Shown here: positions 45,005 through 54,808 of the stretch, one piece after another
How the letters are laid out: every line of letters begins with the position of its first letter
Position numbering within the stretch: position 1 is the stretch's first letter
Notes under the pieces: generated by a model
Told to the model about the DNA's origin: nothing
The model's input: the letters and a program-made list of their open reading frames with translations, nothing else
Database searches by the model: none
Assembly: GCF_019430905.1 (NCBI RefSeq)
Contig: NZ_JAHYCA010000001.1
Location: 791,095 to 855,094 of the forward strand
Source of the DNA: Billgrantia antri
GTDB lineage: Bacteria > Pseudomonadota > Gammaproteobacteria > Pseudomonadales > Halomonadaceae
Direction of reading: 5' to 3'
DNA: 64,000 bases
Made by a program: the position numbers and the translations under genes

Positions 45005-45412
45005 TTATAGGTTCAGGTCAGGCAAGCGAAACTGATAGACGAAGCCGACACCGGTTTCACCGGGGCTATAGCGATCCTCCTGCCAGCGAACGGTCACCGT
45101 ATAGTCGCAATCCGTGCCGCCGATAGCACTTCCGCCGTCGAAAAGCAGGGTGCCGAACCAATTCCCTCGCCAGCCGCCCTCAACCGTGCTCGCGGCCGGG
45201 CACGCTTTGTTGCTGTCCGCTGCAAGTTCGGCCCAAGCACGCTCCTGCGCATCTATCGCCGCCAGGCTGACCACGGCGCGCTGATAGCCCATATGGGCAC
45301 TCTGCAAAGCCCGCAGCTGCATGGCCGCCACGCCGAGCAGCCCAATGGAGAGGACCAACACCGCTATCAGCGCCTCGACCAGCGTAAAGCCTGACTGAGC
45401 GTAACGTCTCAT
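45005..45412 (-). CDS. pilV: type IV pilus minor pilin PilV
   Basis: A 135-residue prepilin: MRRYAQSGFTLVEALIAVLVLSIGLLGVAAMQLRALQSA gives the short leader, G/F cleavage site, Glu5 and the N-terminal helix with the V-L-S-I-G-L-L-G pattern characteristic of PilV/GspI-type proteins. Two cysteines lie in the globular part. The ATG at 45412 has GAGGAG upstream. It lies 8 bases after the FimT/FimU gene. Confidence 0.9.
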   Translation of the reverse strand: MRRYAQSGFTLVEALIAVLVLSIGLLGVAAMQLRALQSAHMGYQRAVVSLAAIDAQERAWAELAADSNKACPAASTVEGGWRGNWFGTLLFDGGSAIGGTDCDYTVTVRWQEDRYSPGETGVGFVYQFRLPDLNL

Positions 45413-45420
45413 CGCGCTCC

Positions 45421-45855
45421 TCAACTCGTCGGTTTGCCGATACGGCCGGTGGTACTTACCCGCAGATCGAGATTGCCGGCATCGCTGTGATCGACGCTGA
45501 TGTCACAGCCGGACGTACAATTCGCACGCCGCCCCAGCGCGTTGAAGGTGATGTTCGTGCTGGTGAGACTGACCTGCCCGTCACCGCCCGAGCGAATGGC
45601 GATATCGCTGCTGTCCGCCGTGGTGATCCGGTATTCCCAGGGGCTGGACTGAGTCACTCGAAAGGTCACGCTCTCGCGCCGCTTGATGGCCTCGCTGCGG
45701 GCTTGATTCAGGCCGGACAACACCACGTTGTAATCGGCTGCCAGCCGGTTGCGAGCCAACATTCCCTGAAACCCAGGTACGGCAATAGTGGCGACGATCG
45801 TCATGACGGCGATCGTCACCAGCAGCTCGATCAGTGTGAAACCGGCACTTTTCAT
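45421..45855 (-). CDS. minor pilin, FimT/FimU (GspH) family
   Basis: A 144-residue prepilin with MKSAGFTLIELLVTIAVMTIVATIAVPGFQGMLARNRLAADYN, that is leader, G/F site, Glu5, and the GspH/FimT domain (SGLNQARSEAIKRRESVTF is the usual conserved block). NCTSGCDI carries a likely disulfide. It is the third gene from ispH in the usual cluster; FimU is the more likely functional name but FimT cannot be excluded. The product would assemble in the pilus tip. Confidence 0.88.
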   Translation of the reverse strand: MKSAGFTLIELLVTIAVMTIVATIAVPGFQGMLARNRLAADYNVVLSGLNQARSEAIKRRESVTFRVTQSSPWEYRITTADSSDIAIRSGGDGQVSLTSTNITFNALGRRANCTSGCDISVDHSDAGNLDLRVSTTGRIGKPTS

Positions 45856-45862
45856 CGCTCTG

Positions 45863-46261
45863 TTACCAGCAGTCCGCAGGACTTCTGACGCCCTGGTGGT
45901 TCAAGGTCAGGTTACCGGAGCATCCATCAGGGCCACGGCCGCTCTTGAGCGATGCCGTCAGGGTGTATGTCGACGCTGCGCTCGTCAGGGAGATGGCATA
46001 ATTGCCGTCCGGGGAGTCGGAAATGGTGGTGCAGCTCGCATAGGAGTTGTTGACCGTGTAGCAACGCTCGAGCTGGCCGGCCGCCTCCATGAGCCCCGCA
46101 TGAGCATCGGTACGCGTCGCTCGCTCCACGTAACCGCGATAGCTCGGAATCGCAATCGACGCCAGGATCGCGATCACGGCCACGGCGATCATCAGCTCGA
46201 TCAGGGTAAAGCCTCGGGCGCGACGAAGCCGGCCATGGGCCGGACGGGCGTGGGTCGTCAC
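45863..46261 (-). CDS. pilE: type IV minor pilin PilE
   Basis: A 132-residue prepilin with RGFTLIELMIAVAVIAILASIAIPSYRGYVERATRTDAHAGLMEAAGQLERCYTVNNSYA, which matches the PilE group (E-R-C/Y-Y-T-x-N-N-x-Y). Four Cys are spread over the C-terminal domain. The GTG at 46261 was chosen because GGAGG lies 8 bases upstream and gives a leader of normal length; an ATG at 46309 would give a leader of 33 residues with a poor ribosome-binding site. First gene of the minor pilin operon, next to ispH as in Pseudomonas. Confidence 0.85.
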   Translation of the reverse strand: MTTHARPAHGRLRRARGFTLIELMIAVAVIAILASIAIPSYRGYVERATRTDAHAGLMEAAGQLERCYTVNNSYASCTTISDSPDGNYAISLTSAASTYTLTASLKSGRGPDGCSGNLTLNHQGVRSPADCW

Positions 46262-46425
46262 TCGGCGCGCCTCCGCTGATTGGTTACACTTGGTTTCAGT
46301 ATGTATCATGACCACCAGCTCTGCTAGAGACGCCATGAAAAAAGCCGGGGCAGACCCAGCTTATTATTCTCACATGGCATGAGAAAACTCATACCTTCGG
46401 GTGGCGTCGTACTTCCCACCTTTTC

Positions 46426-47403
46426 TCAGGATAGCGAATCGCTGGCGATGACGCGTTCACGCAGCTCACGCGGCATGGAGAAAGTAATCGTCTCTTCGCG
46501 GCCGGCCAGCTCCTCCGGCGCCAGGGCGCCCAACCCCTGCAGCCGTTCGATGACGCCCTTGACCAGCACTTCCGGCGCGCTCGCCCCGGCGGTGATGCCC
46601 ACGCCGGTGATGCCTTCGAGCCAGGCCGGGTCGATCTGGCTGGCGTCGTCGATCAGATAGGCCGGGGTGCCGACCCGCTCGGCCAGCTCACGCAGGCGGT
46701 TGGAGTTGGAGCTGTTGGGACTGCCCACCACCAGCAGCAGGTCGCAGCCGGCGGCGAGTTCACGCACCGCATCCTGGCGGTTCTGCGTGGCGTAGCAGAT
46801 GTCGTCCTTGCGCGGCCCCTGGATCTCGGGAAACTTGGCGCGCAGGGCGTCGATTACCCGGGCGGTGTCGTCCATGGAGAGCGTGGTCTGGGTAACGAAG
46901 GCGAGCCGGGTGGGATCCTTCACTTCGAGGCGTGCGACGTCCTCGTCATCCTCCACCAGGTAGATGGCGCCGCCATGGGCAGTGTCGTATCGCCCCATGG
47001 TGCCTTCGACCTCGGGATGCCCGGCGTGACCGATGAGGATGCACTCCTGACCGCGCTTGGCGTAGCGCAGGACTTCCATGTGCACCTTGGTGACCAGCGG
47101 GCAGGTGGCGTCGAACACCTTCAGGCCGCGCCGCTCGGCATCTTCCTGTACCGCCCGCGAGACACCATGGGCGGAGAAGATCACGATCACGTCGTCGGGC
47201 ACTTCATCGAGCTCCTCGACGAAGATGGCGCCGCGCTCGCGCAAAGTGTCGACCACGAAGCGATTATGCACCACCTCGTGACGTACGTAGATGGGCGGGC
47301 CGAAGACGTCCAGCGCACGGTTGACGATCTCGATGGCGCGGTCGACGCCGGCACAGAAGCCGCGGGGATTGGCCAGCCGGATTCGTACGGAGTTAGCTTG
47401 CAT
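46426..47403 (-). CDS. ispH: 4-hydroxy-3-methylbut-2-enyl diphosphate reductase IspH
   Basis: A 325-residue iron-sulphur enzyme, last step of the MEP isoprenoid pathway, making IPP and DMAPP. Three cluster cysteines are visible: Cys17 in [13 protein letters not shown], one in [11 protein letters not shown] and one in [33 protein letters not shown] and PNSSNSNRL are the other family blocks. It follows fkpB after a 119-base gap and is the end of the ribF-ileS-lspA-fkpB-ispH series. Confidence 0.96.
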   Translation of the reverse strand: MQANSVRIRLANPRGFCAGVDRAIEIVNRALDVFGPPIYVRHEVVHNRFVVDTLRERGAIFVEELDEVPDDVIVIFSAHGVSRAVQEDAERRGLKVFDATCPLVTKVHMEVLRYAKRGQECILIGHAGHPEVEGTMGRYDTAHGGAIYLVEDDEDVARLEVKDPTRLAFVTQTTLSMDDTARVIDALRAKFPEIQGPRKDDICYATQNRQDAVRELAAGCDLLLVVGSPNSSNSNRLRELAERVGTPAYLIDDASQIDPAWLEGITGVGITAGASAPEVLVKGVIERLQGLGALAPEELAGREETITFSMPRELRERVIASDSLS

Positions 47404-47522
47404 GGTTACGTCGCCTTGATGCGTCAGGGCATCCGATAATGGTATTTCGAGTCAGGGCGATCTCGGCGGCAGGTCGACCTGCCCCAGACGCCCTTCAGGC
47501 AGCCGTACATCGAGCTAACCAC

Positions 47523-47969
47523 TCAATGCGTCTGCGCAGGCCTTACATCCAACACTTCGACCTCGAAGGTCAGGGTACGCCCGGCCAGTGGATGGTTGAA
47601 GTCCACTTCCACGTTGCGCTCGTCGACGGCGGTGATCACGCCGGGCAGCTCGCCGCCGGCGGGGTCGGCGAATGACATCACCGTGCCCACTTCCGGCTCG
47701 ATCTCCTCGAAGTCGTCGCGGCTCAGCATCTGCACGTTCTGTGGATTGCGCTGGCCGAAGGCGTGCTCGGGCGTCACCTCGAAGCTGCCGCTCTCGCCGC
47801 CGCTCATGCCCTTCAGCGGGTATTCGAAGCCGGGCGGCAGGTTGCCGTCACCCAGTTGAAAGGTAGCCGGCTGCTTCTCGCGGGTGGAGTCGACCACGGT
47901 GCCGTCCTCCAGCTTGAGGGTGAAGTGCAGGGTCACTTCCATACCCTCATCGATGCGGTATTCGCTCAT
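47523..47969 (-). CDS. fkpB: FKBP-type peptidyl-prolyl isomerase FkpB (SlpA)
   Basis: A 148-residue SlyD-like FKBP: GMEVTLHFTLKLEDGTVVDSTREKQPATFQLGDGNLPPGFEYPLKGM holds the first FKBP strands, an insert-in-flap region (ESGSFEVTPEHAFGQRNP) follows, then VDFNHPLAGRTLTFEVEVLDV closes the fold. It catalyses prolyl cis-trans isomerisation and may be a chaperone. The ATG at 47969 was chosen by the domain; the longer frame overlaps lspA. It lies between lspA and ispH, the standard gamma-proteobacterial order. Confidence 0.93.
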   Translation of the reverse strand: MSEYRIDEGMEVTLHFTLKLEDGTVVDSTREKQPATFQLGDGNLPPGFEYPLKGMSGGESGSFEVTPEHAFGQRNPQNVQMLSRDDFEEIEPEVGTVMSFADPAGGELPGVITAVDERNVEVDFNHPLAGRTLTFEVEVLDVRPAQTH

Positions 47970-48019
47970 CGTTGCTCTCGCTCGATCGGTCGTGTCTGGT
48001 GTGCAGGATAGCAGGCGGC

Positions 48020-48550
48020 TCAATGATTCCGGCGCGCCTGCTTGCGCCCTTCGAAAACGGATTCCCAGATCAGGCCGATCGCCCCCAGGGTAATGCCGAT
48101 GTCGGCCACGTTGAAGGCCGGATAGTACCAGCCGGCCACGTGGAAGGAGAGGAAGTCGACCACGTAGCCGTGTACCAGCCGGTCGTAGAGGTTACCCAGC
48201 GCCCCGCCGATGACCAGCGCCAGCGAGGCGGCGAGCAACTTCTCGTCGGCCTTGAGCCGGCTCATCCATACCGTGAGCGCGATGCTCGCGCCCACGGCGA
48301 TGGCGGCAAAGAACCAGCGCTGCCAGCCGGGGTGGTCGGCGAGGAAGCTGAACGCCGCTCCGGTATTGTGCAGCAGCGTCAAGTTGAAGAACGGCAGCAC
48401 CTCCACCGGCTGGCCATAGCTCAGCAGGCTCGACATCACCGCCTTGGTGCCGAGATCCAGCAGCACCACGGCCGCGGCCAGCCACAGCCAGCGCAGCGGC
48501 TGGCGCATCGGCGGCACCGAAGTGCCGCTGTCATCCTGACTGTTACGCAT
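48020..48550 (-). CDS. lspA: lipoprotein signal peptidase LspA
   Basis: A 176-residue inner-membrane aspartyl peptidase with four helices that cleaves prolipoprotein signal peptides. Catalytic Asp segments: [19 protein letters not shown] and [12 protein letters not shown]-terminal [10 protein letters not shown] and [12 protein letters not shown] are further family blocks. The ATG at 48550 overlaps the ileS stop by 8 bases (ATGCGTAA), so the two are translationally coupled. Several lipoproteins encoded in this window would be its substrates. Confidence 0.95.
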   Translation of the reverse strand: MRNSQDDSGTSVPPMRQPLRWLWLAAAVVLLDLGTKAVMSSLLSYGQPVEVLPFFNLTLLHNTGAAFSFLADHPGWQRWFFAAIAVGASIALTVWMSRLKADEKLLAASLALVIGGALGNLYDRLVHGYVVDFLSFHVAGWYYPAFNVADIGITLGAIGLIWESVFEGRKQARRNH

Positions 48551-51386
48551 AGTGGCGGGTCTCACCGTCGCCCTCCGGCAGGTTGCTGATGCAGCGCCCG
48601 CAGAGGTCGGGGTGCTCGGCGTGGCTGCCGACGTCCTCGCGATGGTGCCAGCAGCGTTCGCACTTCTGATGCGGGCTAGCGGCCACCGCCACCTTGAGTC
48701 CCGCCAGCTCGGTGGATTCGGCGCCTTCAGCGTTCTGGTCCTCCGCCAGCGGTGCCAGACGCACCTCGCTGGTGAGCATCACGAAGCGCAATTCCTCGCC
48801 CAGCTTGGCCAGGGTGGCACGGAGTTCGTCATTCACGAACAGAGTCACCTCGGCGGCGAGGCTGCCCTTGATCATCTTGGCGTTACGCGCATCCTCCAGG
48901 CACTTGTTGACCGCCTGCTTGACCTCGAGCACCTGTTCCCAGAACTCGCGCCCCAGCTCGGCGTTCGGCGCTAGGGTGGCGAGCCCCTCGTAGTAGGTCT
49001 CGAGCAGCACGCTGTCGCCCTTGCTGCCGGGGATGTTCTCGTAGATCTCCTCGGCGGTGAAGCTGAGGATCGGCGCCACCCAGCGCGAGAGCGCTTCGAC
49101 GACATGGTAGAGCGCCGACTGGCAGCTGCGCCGGGCCAGGGAGTCGGCCTGAGTGGTGTACTGGCGATCCTTGATCACGTCGAGGTAGAAACCGCCCAGC
49201 TCACGCGAGCAGAAAGCGTGCACCTGCTGGTAAACATCGAGGAAGCGGTACTCCTCATAGGCCTGCTCGATGCGCGCCTGCAGCTGGGCGGCGCGATCCA
49301 CCACCCACTGATCAAGCGCCAGCATGTCGTCGAAGGCCACGCTGTCACGGGCCGGATCGAAGCCATTGAGGTTGGCCAGCAGGAAGCGCGCGGTGTTGCG
49401 AATGCGCCGGTAGACGTCGGCGGTGCGCTTGAGAATCTCATCGGAGACCGCCATCTCGCCCGAATAGTCGGTGGAGGCGACCCACAGGCGCAGGATGTCG
49501 GCGCCGAGCTTGTCCATCACTTCCTGGGGCGCCACCACGTTGCCCAGCGACTTGGACTGCTTGCGTCCCTGGGAATCCACGGTAAAACCATGGGTCAGCA
49601 GCTGACGATATGGCGGATGCCCGTCGATGGCCGAGCCGGTCAATAGCGAGGAGTGGAACCAGCCGCGGTGCTGGTCGGAGCCCTCCAGGTAGAGGTCGGC
49701 TCGCGGACCATCCTCATGGCCGTGGGGATGCGAGCCGCGCAGCACGTGGCGGTGGGTGGTGCCGGAGTCGAACCACACGTCGAGGGTGTCGGTGACCTTG
49801 TCGTACTCGGCCGCCTCGTCGCCCAGCAGCTCGGCGGGATCGAGGCGGAACCAGGCGTCGATGCCCTCGCGCTCGACGCGCTTGGCGGCTTCCTCCATCA
49901 GCTCGACGGTGCGCGGGTGCAGCTCGCCGCTAGCCTTGTGCAGGAAGAACGGGATCGGCACGCCCCAGTTGCGCTGGCGCGAGATGCACCAGTCAGGTCG
50001 GTTGGCGATCATGGCATGCAGCCGCGCCTTGCCCCAGGCCGGCGTGAACTGGGTCGCCTCGATGCCTTCCAGCGCCCGCTCGCGCAGGGTGCGTCCGTCA
50101 TGCCCCTTGACGTCCATGCCCACGAACCACTGCGCCGTGGCGCGGTAGATCACCGGGGTCTTGTGGCGCCAGCAGTGCATGTAGCTGTGAGTGATGACCT
50201 TGTGTGCCAGCAGTGCGCCGACCTCTCGCAGCTTGTCGACGATCTGCGGATTGGCCTTCCAGATCATCTGGCCGCCGAAGAAGGGCAGGTCGTCGGCATA
50301 GACGCCGTTGCCCTGCACCGGGCTCTTGATCTCACTGAACTCCATGCCGTGGGCGCGACAGGTGACGAAGTCGTCGACGCCGTAAGCCGGGGCAGAGTGA
50401 ACGATACCGGTGCTGCCCACCTCGGACTCGACGTAGTCGGCCAGGTAGACCGGCGAGAGGCGATCATAGAACGGATGGCGAAATTCGATCAGGTCGAGCG
50501 CCTGGCCCTTGGCGGTGGCAATCACTTCGCCCTGGAGCTCGTAGCGCTCCAGGCAGCTTTCGACCAGCTCTTCGGCCAGCACCAGCAGACGCTCGCCGGT
50601 ATCGACCAGGGCATAGCTGAACTCGGGATGCACGTTGAGCGCCTGGTTGGCCGGCACGGTCCAGGGCGTGGTGGTCCAGATCACGATGGCGGCGGGCTTG
50701 GGCAGCTCGGCCAGGCCGAACGCCGCGGCCAGCCTGGTCTCGTCGGCGGCCGGGAAGGCCACATCGATGGTATCGGACTTCTTGTCCTGATACTCCACCT
50801 CGGCCTCGGCGAGCGCCGAGCCGCAGTCGAAGCACCAGTTGACCGGCTTGAGGCCTTTGAACACGTAGCCTGCCGCGACCATGTCGGCCAGGGCGCGGAT
50901 CTCGCCTGCCTCGTTGGCATAGTCCATCGTGCGGTACGGGTGGTCCCAGTCACCGATCACGCCCAGGCGCACGAAGTCGGCGAGCTGGGTCTCGATCTGG
51001 GCAGTGGCGTACTCGCGGCACAGCGCCCGCGCCTGCTCGGGCTCGAGGTGCTTGCCGTGGGTGGTTTCCACCTTGTGCTCGATGGGCAGACCGTGACAGT
51101 CCCAGCCGGGTACGTAGGGGGCATCGAAGCCGGCCAGGTTCTTCGACTTGACGATGATGTCCTTGAGGATCTTGTTGAGGGCATGACCGATATGGATGCT
51201 GCCGTTGGCGTAGGGAGGGCCGTCGTGCAGCACGAAGGTCTGGCGGCCACGGCGCTCTTCACGCAGGCGCTGATAGAGCTTCATGTCCTGCCACTGCGAC
51301 ACCCGGCCGGGCTCGCGCTGGGGCAGGTTGCCGCGCATCGGAAAGTCGGTCTCGGGCAGGTTCAGTGTGTGCTTGTAGTCGCTCAT
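48543..51386 (-). CDS. ileS: isoleucyl-tRNA synthetase
   Basis: A 947-residue class Ia synthetase. HIGH at 65-68 in [12 protein letters not shown]; the KMSKS loop reads KQSKS in [12 protein letters not shown], as in many bacterial IleRS of this type; CP1 editing domain between. The zinc finger at the C-terminus has CERCWHHR ... CGRC. Length is near that of E. coli IleRS (938). The ATG at 51386 ([19 protein letters not shown]) is the family start; it lies 10 bases after the ribF stop. Confidence 0.97.
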   Translation of the reverse strand: MSDYKHTLNLPETDFPMRGNLPQREPGRVSQWQDMKLYQRLREERRGRQTFVLHDGPPYANGSIHIGHALNKILKDIIVKSKNLAGFDAPYVPGWDCHGLPIEHKVETTHGKHLEPEQARALCREYATAQIETQLADFVRLGVIGDWDHPYRTMDYANEAGEIRALADMVAAGYVFKGLKPVNWCFDCGSALAEAEVEYQDKKSDTIDVAFPAADETRLAAAFGLAELPKPAAIVIWTTTPWTVPANQALNVHPEFSYALVDTGERLLVLAEELVESCLERYELQGEVIATAKGQALDLIEFRHPFYDRLSPVYLADYVESEVGSTGIVHSAPAYGVDDFVTCRAHGMEFSEIKSPVQGNGVYADDLPFFGGQMIWKANPQIVDKLREVGALLAHKVITHSYMHCWRHKTPVIYRATAQWFVGMDVKGHDGRTLRERALEGIEATQFTPAWGKARLHAMIANRPDWCISRQRNWGVPIPFFLHKASGELHPRTVELMEEAAKRVEREGIDAWFRLDPAELLGDEAAEYDKVTDTLDVWFDSGTTHRHVLRGSHPHGHEDGPRADLYLEGSDQHRGWFHSSLLTGSAIDGHPPYRQLLTHGFTVDSQGRKQSKSLGNVVAPQEVMDKLGADILRLWVASTDYSGEMAVSDEILKRTADVYRRIRNTARFLLANLNGFDPARDSVAFDDMLALDQWVVDRAAQLQARIEQAYEEYRFLDVYQQVHAFCSRELGGFYLDVIKDRQYTTQADSLARRSCQSALYHVVEALSRWVAPILSFTAEEIYENIPGSKGDSVLLETYYEGLATLAPNAELGREFWEQVLEVKQAVNKCLEDARNAKMIKGSLAAEVTLFVNDELRATLAKLGEELRFVMLTSEVRLAPLAEDQNAEGAESTELAGLKVAVAASPHQKCERCWHHREDVGSHAEHPDLCGRCISNLPEGDGETRHYA

Positions 51387-51396
51387 ATCCTGGGAG

Positions 51397-52458
51397 TCAG
51401 CCGTCGTCTTGGTCGGCGGAACGTCCCGCCGAGGATTCGAAGTTCGTGGCTTCGCGCGCCAGCGGCGCCGATACCATGGGAAGAGAGTCGTCTGCCAGGC
51501 CAAGCTCCCTGGCCGCAGGACACGGGGTGGCGAAGAAGCGGCGGGCCCGGGCCAGATCCGCCATGATCTGCTGCTTCAGCGCGGCGAAGTCATCGAACTT
51601 CTTCTCGCCACGCAGTCTCGCACAGGGATACACGGTGAGCCTTTTGCCGTAGAGGTCACCGTCGTAATCGAACAGATGCACCTCCAGCACCGGTCGGTCG
51701 CTACCCACGGTGGGGCGCCAACCAATGTTGGCCACCCCGGGGAGGCGCTCTCCGTCGGGGAGCTCCGTCATCACCGCGTAGACGCCGCGCAGCGCCAAGG
51801 GCAGGCGCGGCTGCGGCAGGTTGGCGGTGGGGACACCGATGGTGCGCCCCAGCTTCTGGTCGGCGACCACACGCCCTCCCAGGCGATAGGGGCGTCCCAG
51901 CATGCGTGCCGCCTGGGCAAAGTTGCCACTGGCCAGCAGGGTACGCACCCGGGTGCTGGAGACCCGCTCGTCGTCGAGGGTGAAGGTTCGCGTGTGCTCG
52001 ACGCCGAATCCGTCACTGCCACGTCGCTCGCCTTCCTGGGTCAGCAGGTTGAAGTCGCCGCTGCGATCGCAGCCGAAACGGAAATCGTCACCGACCACCA
52101 GATGGCGTACGCCCAAACCTTCGACCAGCACGCGATCGATGAATTCCACCGCGGTAAGGCTGCGCAATCGCTCGTTGAACGGCAGGCAGAGCACGTAGTC
52201 CACCCCACTCTCGCCCAGCAAGCGCACCTTCTCGCGCAGGCGGGTCAGCCGCGGTGGCGCCTGGTCGCCGGCGAAGAACTCCCGCGGCTGGGGCTCGAAC
52301 ACCACCACCGTTACCGGCAGGCGCAGCTTCGAGGCCTGCTCGCGGCACTGATCGAGAATCGCCTGATGGCCGCGGTGCACGCCATCGAAATTGCCGATGG
52401 TCGCCACGCAGCCGCGATGCTCGTCGCGCAGATTGTGCAGTCCTCGAATGACTTCCAT
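51397..52458 (-). CDS. ribF: bifunctional riboflavin kinase / FAD synthetase RibF
   Basis: A 353-residue enzyme making FMN then FAD. The N-terminal adenylyltransferase domain has [14 protein letters not shown] and [13 protein letters not shown]; the C-terminal kinase domain has [12 protein letters not shown] and [26 protein letters not shown]. About 40 extra residues at the C-terminus are Ala/Ser-rich. First gene of the ribF-ileS-lspA-fkpB-ispH block, with a promoter directly upstream. Confidence 0.96.
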   Translation of the reverse strand: MEVIRGLHNLRDEHRGCVATIGNFDGVHRGHQAILDQCREQASKLRLPVTVVVFEPQPREFFAGDQAPPRLTRLREKVRLLGESGVDYVLCLPFNERLRSLTAVEFIDRVLVEGLGVRHLVVGDDFRFGCDRSGDFNLLTQEGERRGSDGFGVEHTRTFTLDDERVSSTRVRTLLASGNFAQAARMLGRPYRLGGRVVADQKLGRTIGVPTANLPQPRLPLALRGVYAVMTELPDGERLPGVANIGWRPTVGSDRPVLEVHLFDYDGDLYGKRLTVYPCARLRGEKKFDDFAALKQQIMADLARARRFFATPCPAARELGLADDSLPMVSAPLAREATNFESSAGRSADQDDG

Positions 52459-52503
52459 TCAGCCTTCACTAACCCGTTGGTTGAAAAACGTATAAAGGGG
52501 AAG

Positions 52504-52532
52504 ATTATAGCGAACCCCTGCCCCCTTGACAG
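52504..52532 (-). promoter_or_regulatory. probable sigma-70 promoter of ribF operon
   Basis: On the minus strand CTGTCA (52532-52527), 17 bases, and a perfect TATAAT (52509-52504), placed about 45 bases before the ribF ATG. It lies between murJ and ribF, so ribF does not depend on murJ transcription. Confidence 0.65.
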
Positions 52533-52580
52533 CCGTTTGCCCGCGTCACAGGACCTTCGCTCCTAATTCCGAGGGAGCTA

Positions 52581-54200
52581 TTACCCCCGCATGCGGAAGT
52601 GCCGTGGCCTGACGCCCAGCGCCGCTAGCCAGGCAAAGTAAATCGTTGCCCCGAGGACGACCAGCAGTGCCAGCCATTGCACTCGTCCTCTGACACCCCA
52701 ACCCAGCCACTGCTGCCAATCCGGCGCCAGCCAGGCGAGCCCCACGCTCATTACCACACAGCCGCCTACCAGTTGCACGGCGTAGCGGCCCCAGCCGGGC
52801 TGGAACACCAGTACACCCTGCTTGTGCAGCAGCCAGCCCAGCAGCCCGGCGTTGAGGAAAGCCGACAGCGCCGTGGCCAGAGCCAGGCCGGCATGCGCCA
52901 GCGGCCAGATCAGAATGAGGTTGAACACCATGTTGGCGACCATGGCGATGATGCCGACCTTCACCGGCGTCTTGGTGTTCTGGCGGGCGAAGAACCCCGG
53001 CGCCAACACCTTGATCAGCATGAAGGCGACCAGACCGAAGGCGTAGGCGCGCAGGCTCATCGCCGCCATGGCGATATCGTGCTCGGTCATGGCGCCGTAG
53101 TGGAACAGCGAGATCAGCAGCGGCTCGGCCAGGATTGCCAGCGCCAGGGCCGCCGGCAAGCCCAGCAGCAGCACGGCGCGCACTGCCCAGTCGAGCATGG
53201 CGGCGAAATGCTCGCCCGACTGATCGGCGTGACGCTTGGAAAGCGCCGGCAGGATCACCGTACCGATGGCGATGCCGAACACTCCCAGCGGCAGTTCCAC
53301 CAGACGGTCGGAATAATAGAGCCACGAGACGCTGCCGGGTGCCAGCAACGAAGCCAGCACAGTGTCCAGCAGCAGGTTGATCTGCGATACCGAGACGCCG
53401 AACAGAGCCGGGGTCATCAGCACCAGGATACGCTTCACCCCGCTGTGGGCGAAATTGGGCCAGGGTCTCGGCATCAACCCCAGGCGCGCCAGGAACGGCA
53501 CCTGGAAGGCGAGCTGGGCGACGCCGGCGATAAGCACGCCCCAGGCCAGCGCCATGGCCGGCTCGCTCATCAACGGCGTGAGCAGCATGGCCGCGCCGAT
53601 CAGCGAGAGATTGAGCAGTACCGGAGTGAAGGCCGGCACGGCGAAGCGGTTCCAGGTGTTGAGCACGCTGCCGGCAAAGGCGGTGAGCGAAACCAGCAGC
53701 AGATAGGGGAAAGTAAGCCGCAGCATGTCGGCGGTAAGCGCCAGCTTGGCCGGGTCGCGGCCGAACCCGGGCGCGAAGAGCCACACCAGCCAGGGCGCCG
53801 CGAGCATGGCCAGGGCGGTAATCAGCGCCAGCACCGCGGTGAGACTACCAGCCACGGCGTCGAGCAGTTCGCGCACCTCGCGCTTGCTGCCACGAGTGGC
53901 ATATTCGGAAAGCACCGGCACGAAGGCCTGGTTGAAGGCCCCTTCGGCAAACAGCCGGCGCATGAAGTTGGGGATCTTGAAGGCCACAAAAAACGCATCG
54001 GCACCGCTGCCGGCACCGAACAGGGTCGCCACCACCACATCACGCACCAGGCCCATGACCCGCGACAGCATGGTCATGGCCCCTACCACCAGACCGGAGC
54101 GCATCAGCCCGCCGGCCTTGGGAGCAACGGCCCGGTCGTCATCGGCCACCGTGAGTGGCGTCGCTTCCCCGGGCTTGGGCAACTGCTCGCGTTCCGTCAC
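52581..54200 (-). CDS. murJ: lipid II flippase MurJ (MviN)
   Basis: A 539-residue MOP-superfamily membrane protein, 14 helices, that flips lipid II for peptidoglycan synthesis. Core begins with LMRSGLVVGAMTMLSRVMGLVRD and has FGAGSGADAFFVAFKIPNFMRRLFAEGAFNQAFVPVL, the most conserved region, with the functional arginines. An N-terminal hydrophilic extension of about 30 residues (TEREQLPKPGEATP...) precedes helix one, longer than in E. coli (511 total). Its usual neighbours rpsT and ribF flank it here. Confidence 0.94.
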   Translation of the reverse strand: MTEREQLPKPGEATPLTVADDDRAVAPKAGGLMRSGLVVGAMTMLSRVMGLVRDVVVATLFGAGSGADAFFVAFKIPNFMRRLFAEGAFNQAFVPVLSEYATRGSKREVRELLDAVAGSLTAVLALITALAMLAAPWLVWLFAPGFGRDPAKLALTADMLRLTFPYLLLVSLTAFAGSVLNTWNRFAVPAFTPVLLNLSLIGAAMLLTPLMSEPAMALAWGVLIAGVAQLAFQVPFLARLGLMPRPWPNFAHSGVKRILVLMTPALFGVSVSQINLLLDTVLASLLAPGSVSWLYYSDRLVELPLGVFGIAIGTVILPALSKRHADQSGEHFAAMLDWAVRAVLLLGLPAALALAILAEPLLISLFHYGAMTEHDIAMAAMSLRAYAFGLVAFMLIKVLAPGFFARQNTKTPVKVGIIAMVANMVFNLILIWPLAHAGLALATALSAFLNAGLLGWLLHKQGVLVFQPGWGRYAVQLVGGCVVMSVGLAWLAPDWQQWLGWGVRGRVQWLALLVVLGATIYFAWLAALGVRPRHFRMRG

Positions 54201-54254
54201 CTTCTGCTTTCCTCGTCAGGCTCGTTCGATGCGGATCACCCGCTTGGCAGGCAC

Positions 54255-54281
54255 AAAAAAACCGGCCTAAGCCGGTTTTTT
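54255..54281 (-). terminator. rho-independent terminator of rpsT
   Basis: A5-6 ACCGGC, loop CTAA, GCCGGT T5-6: a short GC stem bounded by A and T runs on both strands. On the minus strand it follows rpsT by 64 bases and precedes murJ; the symmetry would let it act in both directions. Confidence 0.85.
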
Positions 54282-54344
54282 CAAGAGTTCGCGATGCGCA
54301 GGCATGAGTGACCAACGTTCGCGATGTCTCCTAGGCGTCCGGCT

Positions 54345-54611
54345 TTACGCAGCCAGCGCCTTAATTCGCGCGTTCAGGCGGCTCTTCAGGCGTGCTGCCT
54401 TCTTCTTGGAGAGCACGTCCTTGTCAGCGATACGGTCGATGACCGGCTGCGCCTTCTGGAACTCGGTCATGGCGGTAGCGTGGTCGCCACCGTTGATGGC
54501 CTTGATGACGCGCTTCACATAGGTACGCACCATGGCGCGCTGGCTCGCCTTCAGAACACGACGGCCTTCCGCCTGACGGGCACGCTTGCGGGCTTGCTTG
54601 CTGTTTGCCAC
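54345..54611 (-). CDS. rpsT: 30S ribosomal protein S20
   Basis: An 88-residue basic protein (E. coli 87). The family start (M)ANSKQARKRARQAE begins at a GTG at 54611 with AGGAG 8 bases upstream; the longer in-frame reading is rejected. The remaining helices, with SQRAMVRTYVKRVIKAI and the K/R-rich ending SKKKAARLKSRLNARIKAL, match bS20, which binds 16S rRNA early in assembly. A non-AUG start recalls E. coli rpsT (UUG), which is autoregulated at translation. Confidence 0.95.
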   Translation of the reverse strand: MANSKQARKRARQAEGRRVLKASQRAMVRTYVKRVIKAINGGDHATAMTEFQKAQPVIDRIADKDVLSKKKAARLKSRLNARIKALAA

Positions 54612-54808
54612 TGACAATCTCCTGGAAAACTTTAACACCGCCCGATCGGGGGCGGCATCGATAACGATTTGTCCGGCCTGGAAATTTCACTTCCTAGCCG
54701 GTCTGGCCATGGCCTCAACCCGAAGGTTGTCGACGGGCCGTGTCTGAGAGGATGGCGCATCCTACCACAGGTAGCCGGCGTCATGCTACAGGCCCCATGG
54801 ATACTGAC

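Noticed and set aside
49653-51566. Long plus-strand open frame opposite ileS
   Set aside because: No motif, no ribosome-binding site, composition of an antisense shadow; ileS carries HIGH, KQSKS and the zinc finger.
52677-54311. Long plus-strand open frame opposite murJ, rich in Gln, His and Arg
   Set aside because: Repetitive Q/H/R content is the antisense image of a membrane protein; murJ is certain.
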